A stretch of DNA of 64,000 nt from Gordionus sp. m RMFG-2023 (taxonomy: Eukaryota > Nematomorpha > Gordioida > Chordodea > Parachordodidae), in contig NC_088777.1 in NCBI RefSeq assembly GCF_954871325.1, positions 30,357,366-30,421,365 of the forward strand. The letters run 5' to 3'. The notes under the pieces are model-generated. The model did no database searches and was not told the DNA's origin. It saw only the letters and a list, made by a program, of their open reading frames with translations. Below are positions 55,851 to 64,000 of this stretch, piece after piece (the stretch's first letter is position 1; the number at the start of each line of letters is the position of its first letter). A program made the translations under genes and the position numbers.

Positions 55851-56365
55851 GGTCAATTGACAAGTCAAATATGTTCAAATAAATGCTTTTCAAGATTATT
55901 AACTTTATTTTATATATAATAGTAAAAAATGAATCTATATAGGATTAAATTATATTTTTTTTGAATTCTATAATTAAAAAGGCGAAGAGATAAAAAGTTT
56001 AAAAAAATTATATTTATATGGATAGTTTAACCTTAAATGGTGGCGTTATCTTAAATAGTGATGATACCTTACATGGTGGGAATTTAGCAGATAAATGAAA
56101 ATTTACGGACTTATCCATAAGATAGAGAGAGTTTAATATTCTGCTATTTTTATATTTGTGAAGCCAGTTTTCGTTTAAAAAAGGTAGTCCAATTGAATGT
56201 CAATATAAATATATTTTTTTAACATTTTTTGGCAACAAGAATATAGAGCTAGTTGATCGTTGTTGCTACCTTGATTCTATTGAAACACTATCCTTTAAGG
56301 AGATTAAGATGATATTTGAAAGGGGTAAGCATCTAATAAGGGTAAATGGGGGGGGGGGGGGGTGT
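55851..56365. other. Unassigned AT-rich sequence
   Basis: A small TTAAATAGTGATGATACCTT/TTACATGGTGG reiteration occurs at 56030-56080. No gene seen. Confidence 0.35.
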
Positions 56366-56373
56366 AGATCTTT

Positions 56374-56542
56374 CAAAGACCTGCAGGCCCGGCTCTAAAC
56401 TTGACCTGAGAACACTTGCCTGGCCGTATTTTAATTTTTTTTTTAAAAATACTCGTGCCAGGCCGAATATTTTAAAATTGAAAAAAAATTAAAAAATTTT
56501 TAAAAATCCGGGCCATGCAAATAGTATCTCTGCAGGTCTCTG
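56374..56542. mobile_element. 169-base palindromic hAT-type MITE
   Basis: Ends CAAAGACCTGCAGGCCCGG and (inverted) CAGAGACCTGCAGAG, with GGCCCGG/CCGGGCC and GCCAGGC words inside. Flanks AGATCTTT and AGATTTTA match at six of eight bases. A G-tract lies just upstream (56348-56362). Confidence 0.65.
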
Positions 56543-56904
56543 AGATTTTATTTTAAAATACACAGATTATTGAATATCGACTAATATATTGCATTAAATA
56601 AAAAGTTCCCCACCCAACAGAAATTTAATTTTAATAAAATTTATACCGTGTTTCAAAAATTATAATATAAGACCAATAACTACAACAACTATTGTTTTAT
56701 AATAATTCCCTGATTAAATATTGCAATTATAAAATTTCAATAAATGTTGATATTAATACAGTAATTGCTAATGATTTAATGGAGCAAGGATAATAATTAG
56801 ACCATTATAATTAAAATCTCAGTAATTTATAGTGTAGGTAGCGAAATATTTTTGTAAGTTGGGTGAGTTTGCCTCCAGTGCATTTTATGTCACGTAGACT
56901 AGAG

Positions 56905-57015
56905 GTCTGCCTTTGACGGATTTTTATCACTCCCGCTCTTCTAAGTTAGGAGCGGGTTGAAATTTTTTAAAGAACGGGTGAGTTAAGAAAATAATTTAAA
57001 CTATGGGTGTGCGGG
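56905..57015 (+). mobile_element. Solo end of the TAGAGGTCTGC hAT family
   Basis: AGAGGTCTGCCTTTGACGG followed by GAGCGGGTTGAAATTTTTTA and GTGTGCGGGCAG resembles the left end of the element at 3281-5043. The other end is not present nearby. Confidence 0.5.
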
Positions 57016-57137
57016 CAGTTACAAAAATTTAGAACTTTTATTTGTTATTTAAAATCATTTAAGTAAACATTTAAAAAAAAATTCTCCCTGATATTTCACC
57101 ATTTTTAATACCAATGGATTTGATTTGCATATAAGAA

Positions 57138-57930
57138 TATAACATTTAGAGTTGTTAAATGGCTCATTTTGAGCCCAATTTTAGAAACGGCTAACATATT
57201 TTATCCAGAAATCATTACTCAAGTCTGAAGACTTTTCTCATAGATGGCACAAAGATTTGCATCAGCGAAATCTCGAGGCTTAGGCAATATTTCTCTGGCT
57301 AAAATATTTAGTTAATTATTTAAAATCGTCTCAAATCTAGTGTTGTTAAACGGCTGAGTCAAGCCCGCTTAACCGAAAACTCAGCCAGTTTTTAAGCCAA
57401 AAATTTGGCTCAGGCTCAAGCCGGCTCATTAACTCAAGCCTTTAGCTTAAGCCGTTTGCTCACTCAAGCCGATTATTGAGGCGAAATTTATTTATTTGAG
57501 ATTAGTGTTAGTGTTGCCAAACGGCTGAGCCAAGCCGGGAAATCTCTAAACTCAGCCAGTTTTTGAGTCGAAAATTGACTAAGATTAAAGCCTCCTCATT
57601 GAGCCATTTTAGTTGGCTGGTTCAGGTCGGCTCAAGCCGACTAAGGAGTTGCCTCAAGCTGTCTTTTAAGTCAAAATTTATTTATTTGAGATTAGTGTTG
57701 TTAAACGGCTGAGCCAAGCCGGCTTAGCCCTAAACTCATCTAGTTTTTGAGTCGAAAATTGACTCAAGCCGGCTCTTTGAGCTAAATTAGTCGGACGAGT
57801 CGGCTCATGACTTGGCCCAAGCCGACTATTTAGCCGAAATTCATTTATTTGTTAGTGCTTTTAAAAGTCTGAGCAAAGCCGGCTTAGCCCTAAATTGCTT
57901 GTTTTTGAGTCAAAAATTGATTAGGCTCAA
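57138..57930. repeat. Tandem run of GTTGTTAAACGGCT MITE units
   Basis: AGTGTTGTTAAACGGCTGAG-like starts recur at about 57340, 57507, 57687 and (decayed) 57852, about 170 bases apart. Each is followed by AAGCCGG..TTAG..AAACTCAGCCAGTTTTTGAG. The first block (57148-57340) is a palindromic copy like that at 41666-41888. So the MITE end has been amplified in tandem. Confidence 0.75.
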
Positions 57931-58660
57931 GTTAAAAGGAAGATCCCATAATTAAAAAAGATCTACGACACATATTGCATCGGTATGGCAGACTCTTGTT
58001 TTTTTTCTACCAGCATTATGAAATTGCAAAAAGTATATTGTATTCATGTGGATAATAATTGTTATTTAGGCAAAACTCATTCACAAGTTGCTTAATCATG
58101 AGTATAACACATACTTTAAGAATATTCATTTTAAAAAAAGACTATGGATATTAAATAATCGGAACCAGCCATTTTAAATATCTTTAAAAAAATGATATAT
58201 TTAAAAAAAATAACATAAAAAAAGGATTGATTTATTTTTTATTTATTATTATATTGATTTGTTTAATGTAATTTTATAAATTATTTAATATTATTTATTC
58301 TTTTACCCATGCTATAAATGGAAAAAAACACAAATTTAGAATTTATAAATAAATTATTATTTAGACTCTTCAATTTTTAATAATATATTATTTTTTTGTT
58401 TTCAAATTCTATTTGTACATGTTATTTTATTTTATGGGTAAGGTATATAAATTAAAATATAAATCATTTTTTTCTTTTAAGCTAAAGATATTTAGATAAA
58501 TAATCTTTCATTAACTCAACATTTAATTTCTTTATTTTTTCATAGAATTTGATGTAAATATTAATTAATTTTTTTTATTAAACATTTTTAAAGGTGATTT
58601 ATATTAATATTAAGTATTATTTATGAATTTTTAAATGTGGTTTTTTTAATATTAATATCA
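57931..58660. other. Unassigned AT-rich sequence
   Basis: Starts with an AGGAAGATCCCATAA word shared with 54533 and 54680. Nothing else is recognised. Confidence 0.35.
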
Positions 58661-58669
58661 GATAGCTAC

Positions 58670-59130
58670 AGAGGTAATTTGCACCGCCCGAATTTTTAAA
58701 ATATTAAGCAATCTTTTATAATTTTATCTATCATCTTTGTAAAATTATATATATTTTTAGTATATTAAAAGATGTGGTTTTTTCTAAATAAATTTTTTAA
58801 AAATATTTATATTTTTTTCATGTTATTTTATATGATCTTTTTAAAAATATTTTAATGTGACAATTTTCATATCGTTATTTTTTAACATTTTTGAAACTTT
58901 TTGACACAAAGGGTAAAATAATATTTATATTGTAAAGATGTTAAATTATAAATGCAATGAAGATGTTCCTTGGAAAATTGGCAATTATCATAATCAATAT
59001 TTTTAAACATATTAGATTTTTTTAACGCTAATGGACAAAAATATGTATTTTTAACATGCTAAATTAAAATTTCAATTAAGATGTAATATATAAAAGTGAC
59101 AATTGTCATAATAGGTGTTTTTAAAATTTT
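58670..59130 (+). repeat. Second locus of the ~110-base satellite, inverted to 50480-50950
   Basis: About three satellite copies (GTGACAATTTTCATATCG, AATGAAGATGTTCC, AATTGTCATAATAGG). They are preceded by a flank (TATTAAAAGATGTGGTTTTTTC, 58760) that is the inverse of 50850-50890. The array edge and its neighbour therefore occur twice in the window in opposite orientation. Confidence 0.75.
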
Positions 59131-60090
59131 TTTGATGTGATACCTAGTTTCTGTGATATTGAACAAAATATTATAATAAGTTAACATATAATTGTAATGG
59201 TCCGGGCCGACTAAGATCAATTTTTTGGCTCTGACCGTAAGGTTTCTGCTTTAAATATATCTAAATCTGTGTTTTTTAAATTCGTCTCTCGAAGTTTCGA
59301 GGCTTCAATTAAAAGATTATATAAATTCTTGTTTATACATTTTCCCCAACTTTTAGAAATTTTAAATGTTTACATGGAAGAAAAAAATATCTTCATATCA
59401 GTTTTTTTTTTAAATATCCATTTTTACAAATTTTTAAGCATAGATTATTTTAAAAAAATTATGAAATTATTTAACACTTTCAAGAAGTTCTTTTAAATAT
59501 ATAATTACCTTTAAAAATGGTTGGTCATACGAATTTTTTTTCAATTAGCTGGAAAATAATAAGGATTCGTTTGACATAAATTTACTCATGTCTCAATTTC
59601 CGTTTATAAAATAATTATTGTCATAGTTTACGAACATATAATTTGATCTATATACCCGTCAATCAACAAGTATTATGTACTTTGATTGGACAGAAATAAT
59701 AATAATGTATTTTATTATATATTATTGTAAAAAAAATAAACAAAGGATATTTATTCTTCATTTTTTTATATTAATAAAAGAAATGTTTTTGATGCTAAAT
59801 ACTTTCGTTTCGAGCCTAAATAAAGGAAGAAAATAATAGATTTAAAAATAGTAAGTGTTAATATATAATTTGAATATTTTTTACTTTGTAATTAATGACC
59901 TTTTGTAAAAATCTTTTCTTTTTTTAATGACCTTTTAAATTATATTAATTTTCGTAAATGTTAATATGTAAATAGTAATAAAATAATAATATATATATAG
60001 CTGTAAAAATTGTAAATATCTTCAGTAGTAATTTTTATAAAATTAAAATGATAAATTAAATTAAATAAAATAAAATAAATTTTTTACTTT
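59131..60090. other. Unassigned AT-rich sequence
   Basis: The 75-codon open stretch at 59269-59496 is Phe/Lys/Ile-rich, as expected from chance in such DNA. No repeat ends seen. Confidence 0.35.
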
Positions 60091-61500
60091 TTCCTTACCT
60101 GCCTTCCCAGAAAATATCATGGTGGTAGAGAATTAAGACGCTACAAATTATACTGAAACATGGTGAAGCTAGACGAAAGAGGATTATGGAAAATGATTTT
60201 AATATAATTCTAAAAACACGTAAGAGATGATTAAAATATAAAATTGAAATAAAATATAATAAAATTTTAATGATGAAATATTTAAAATAAGACAATAATG
60301 ATATAAAAAAATTCATAGATTAATTAGAAGATTATTTAGTAAAAAAATTTAAGGATAATGAAATACGATGAGCACGATAAAGGAATGAAGTCGCACGTAC
60401 ATAGATATTAGTGGAAACCGAGATACGATAATTATGAAGATTCGAGACATACAAATAATTATGAACCAAGATATAGAAACAATCATAATCCTAGAGTTTA
60501 TGATAATGATAGGGGGTATAATAGGGCCAGGACCGTATAATAATTTTACAAGATTTAACAATAAAAATAATTATAACTACGATAACTATAGATATAATAA
60601 TAATGATAATTACAAATATAATGAAAATAATTATAGATATTATAGACATCAGAACGAATCGAGATACATACCTAGATTTAATAATAATCAGAACAATAAT
60701 CAGTCATACAACAACAGATTTGACGTAAATAGAATGGATGATGATGACAAGGCAAATGATGATTACAAAGTTACGATATATCTTAATGAATTATCAATAG
60801 TCATGCAGATCAACACCGGGTCACGATGTTCGATATTGCCGATTAATATTGCTAGAAAGATAGGAATCAAAGTCTTGAATAAATCGGATACGAAACTGAC
60901 TGGCTATGATGGGAAAAGAATAGAGGTGCTAGGAATCGTTAAAATAAAAGTGAGATATGAAGACAAAACTCAAAACTTAGATGCTTTTGTAGTCCAAAAT
61001 ATTGCAATTCTGGGAAGGACGTGGATAAAAGTTTTTGGGGACATACTTAATAAAATTGTAAATATAATCGAGGAAAATAGAAAAGTAGATAGTAAAAATT
61101 ATGAAGGTACATATTACAATAAAAAGCATGAAAATTATAATTATAAATATCATAATAATAAAAACTTGAATAAAATTGAATTATGTAAATTAATACCAAA
61201 TGTTAAAAAAGAAATAAATTCTTATAAATTAGAAGAAATAAATCATTTGATAACAATTGAAGCAATAATAGTTATTAAAAACAATAATGAAATAAAAATT
61301 GAAGAAAATAATTAAATAAAAAATTTTATAATTAATAAAAAATTTAAAAAAACTTTGGAAAAGAAAATTAAAACAAAGGTGATTAAATATCCTGATGTTG
61401 AAAGAGAGATTTCGTGTACGATATGGAGATCGTATGTTGAAAATGGAAGGTTTGTTATAAAGAACAAGTTAAAGAGAAATTATGATATAAAAAAGTGGTT
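60090..61500 (+). mobile_element. Ty3-like fossil: Gag-tail and protease piece
   Basis: The open stretch 60434-61315 (293 codons) starts with an Asn/Tyr/Arg-rich low-complexity region. It then has a retropepsin-like fold ('VTIYLNELSIVMQINTGSR', 'LTGYDGKRIEVLGIVKIKV', 'AILGRTWIK'), the usual order after Gag in Ty3-type elements. No LTRs, RT or integrase were found around it, so it is a solitary broken piece. Age cannot be read from LTRs. Confidence 0.6.
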
Positions 61501-61757
61501 AAATTGAAAAATAAAGGAGTAAAATTTAAAAATAAAAATAATTAAATAATAAATAAAAAAAATTATTATATAAAATGAAACAATTCCAAATATTCTTATT
61601 CTACATTCCAAATTATGATTCTTATTCTTATGAATGATTCTGATCAATTATTTATTCCATTATCATTTCAATTATTTCAAAATTATTTTATTTGAGATAT
61701 ATTGATCATAATATATATTTACAAACATTGATAAAAATGATAATAAATAACGAGGTC
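61316..61757. other. AT-rich spacer before the satellite
   Basis: TTCTTATTCTA/TTATGATTCTTATTCTTATG reiterations at 61590-61640. No gene. Confidence 0.35.
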
Positions 61758-64000
61758 CGTGAAGTTGTAGGAACGATGTAAGGATCAATTACCAAAACCT
61801 ATGCCATTATTTAGAGTCTTAATTGATCCTAATTGATCTTCAAATCAGACATCAGCGGAATCAAAGGTTATTGAGTTATAAGCAAAATAATGAGAGTGCG
61901 AAGATTTGCAGCTGTAGGAATGATTTGAGGATCAATTACCGAAATTTATACCATTATATAGCCCGTTAATTGATCCTATTGATCTTCTATCCGGAAAGCA
62001 GCGAAATGAACCGTTACTGAGTTATGAGCAAAATAAGAAAGTGTTGGCACTTTGCCAAAATCGAAAATATAAAAGATCACGATCTGAAACTTGGCAATTA
62101 TTTAGGCTTTAATTTGTGCGTTAATAATTTCCAAACCGGATAACGATATCACTAACCGCAACCGAGTTATAACCTGTTTTAAAAGCGTGAAGTTGTAGGA
62201 ATTTTTTTAAAAAGTGAGGATCAATTACCAAAAACTATACCAAATTGTGGTGCGTTAATTGATCCTCCAGAATCTTTAAACCGCATATCAACGGAATAAA
62301 CCGTTCGTGATTTATAAGCAAAATAGAAAGGTTTTGGCATCTTGCCAAAATTAAAAATTTGAGCAATCATTTTTTTAGTTATAGCCAATATTTAGTACCT
62401 TAATTGATCCTCCGTATTCTTCAAACGGAATTTCAAAAAAATTAAAGGCTATTGAGTTATAAGCAAAATAATGAGAGTGCGAAGATTTGCAGCTGTAGGA
62501 ACGATTTGAGGATCAATTACCGAAACTTATACCATTGTATAGCCTGTTAATTGATCTTCTATCCGGAAAGCAGCGGAATGAATCGTTACTGAGTTATGAG
62601 CAAAATAAGAAAGTGTTGGCACTTTGCCAAAACCGAAAATATAAAAGATCACGATCTGAAACTTGGCAATTATTTAGGCTTTAATTTGTGCGTTAATAAT
62701 TTCCAAACCGGATATCGATATCACTAACCGCAACTGAGTTATGACCTGTTTTTATAGCGTGAAGTTGTAGGAATTTTTTTAAAAGTGAGGATCAATTACT
62801 AAAAATTATGCCAAAGTGTGGTGCGTTAATTGATCCTCCAGAATCTTTAAACCGCATATCAACGGAATGTTCTGAGCAAAATAAGAAAGTGTTGGCACTT
62901 TGCCAAAACCGAAAATATAAAAGATCACGATCTGAAACTTGGCAATTATTTAGGCTTTAATTTGTGCGTTAATAATTTCCAAACCGGATATCGATATCAC
63001 TAACCGCAACTGAGTTATGACCTGTTTTTATAGCGTGAAGTTGTAGGAATTTTTTTTAAAAGTGAGGATCAATTACTAAAAATTATGCCAAAGTGTGGTG
63101 CGTTAATTGATCCTCCAGAATCTTTAAACCGCATATCAACGGAATGTTCGAGATTTATAAGCAAAACAAAAAGTATTGGCACTTTGCCTAAACCGAAAAT
63201 AAAAAGGATCATGTTTTGAAACTTGGCAATTATGTAGTATTCAATACGTACATTAACAATCACCAAACCGGATATCGATATCACTAACCAATACCGAGTT
63301 ATAACGGTTTTAAAAACGTGAAGTTGGCGGAATTTTTTTTAAAGTGAGGATCAATTACCGAAATTTATGCCAAAGTGTAGAGCGTTAATTGATCCTAATT
63401 GATCTTCTATCCGGAAAGCAGCGGAATGAATCGTTACTGAGTTATGAGCAAAATAAGAAAGTGTTGGCACTTTGCCAAAACCGAAAATATAAAAGATCAC
63501 GATCTGAAACTTGGCAATTATTTAGGCTTTAATTTGTGCGTTAATAATTTTCAAACCGGATATCGATATCACTAACCGCAACTGAGTTATGATCTGTTTT
63601 TATAGCGTGTAGTTGTAGAAATTTTTTTAAAAAGTGAGGATCAATTACTAAAAATTATGCCAAAGTGTGGTGCTTTAATTGATCCTCCAGAATCTTTAAA
63701 CTGCATATCAACGGAATGAACCGTTCGTGATTTATAAGCAAAACAAAAAAGTATTGGCACTTTGCCAAAACCGAAAATAAAAAAGATCATGTTTTGAAAC
63801 TTGGCAATTATGTAGTATTCAATACGTACATTAACAATCACCAAACCGGATATCAATATCACTAACCAATACCGAGTTATAACCGTTTTAAAAACGTTAA
63901 GTTGGCGGAAATATTTAAGCTGTATGAACGATTTGGGGATCAATTACTGAAACTTATATCATTGTATAGCCCGTTAATTGATCCTAATTGATCTTCTATC
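61758..64000. repeat. Dimeric higher-order satellite, runs off the window
   Basis: Two related monomer types of roughly 140-150 bases alternate. Type A contains GAGGATCAATTACC and TTAATTGATCCTCCAGAATC. Type B contains GAAACTTGGCAATTATTTAG and TTTCCAAACCGGATATCGA. Both share a CCGxATATCxxCGGAAT..GAGTTATGA core. Type A starts near 62510, 62786, 63064, 63347, 63637 and 63936, so the dimer is about 276-299 bases. The first ~600 bases are less regular. The array continues past the right edge. Confidence 0.93.

Noticed and set aside
59269-59496. 75-codon Phe/Lys-rich frame
   Set aside because: Composition expected by chance in AT-rich DNA, with no motif, homology or context.
63069-63943. Minus-strand frames of 71 and 100 codons with similar peptides
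   Set aside because: They come from the dimeric satellite. Their similarity reflects the repeat, not a gene family.

Overview
This is AT-rich, repeat-dominated eukaryotic DNA, most likely from an arthropod. The only clear host gene is an intact single-exon reading frame at 44586-46061 (+). It reads as a catalytically degenerate mitochondrial seryl-tRNA synthetase paralogue of the SLIMP type, a family described in insects. Probable introns inside the transposase genes are very short, about 43-55 bases, with GT-AG ends. Nothing in the window looks bacterial: there are no operons, rRNAs, CRISPR arrays or complete tRNAs.

Layout. At 1-20 kb there is a pile of hAT-superfamily DNA transposons, many with 8-base flanking duplications. 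They include a hAT inside another hAT fossil (1504-3009), a GC-rich-ended hAT holding a Ty3-type fossil (3281-5043), a CAGGGGCGG-type hAT (8291-10418), and a large hAT (10490-15794) with a second autonomous-type hAT (10785-13509) inserted in it with a perfect duplication. A sibling of the first hAT lies at 18317-19749, and a long inverted-repeat element at 16917-18134. At 21-27 kb there is an RTE-type LINE and a minus-strand DUF4371 hAT transposase that is split by a 2.55 kb element with ~350-base inverted ends. That element carries a ~155-base satellite array with an internal inversion. At 27.5-35.9 kb lies a young, broken Ty3/gypsy element. Its leader is a 37-base minisatellite organised in ~262-base higher-order units, and its protease-RT linker holds an in-frame 33-base repeat.

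At 36-40 kb there is a small hAT MITE and a ~1.9 kb LTR element with a perfect CTAAT duplication, sitting at a unit boundary of a triplicated coding-like sequence. At 40.0-43.0 kb three insertions are nested (MITE in hAT in MITE). The SLIMP-like gene follows. At 47-61 kb there is a deleted hAT, inverted arrays of a ~110-base satellite, an R2-like LINE with a restriction-like endonuclease (RLE) domain inside a block with inverted ends, and several short palindromic elements. A Ty3-like protease fossil lies at 60.4 kb. From 61.76 kb to the window end there is a dimeric higher-order satellite.

The genes do not form a pathway. Apart from SLIMP and one unidentified coding-like stretch at 37 kb, the window is a record of transposon insertion and satellite growth. 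The most unusual items are the satellite-carrying inverted-repeat element, the two repeat expansions in the Ty3 element, and the family-specific GC-rich words at hAT ends.
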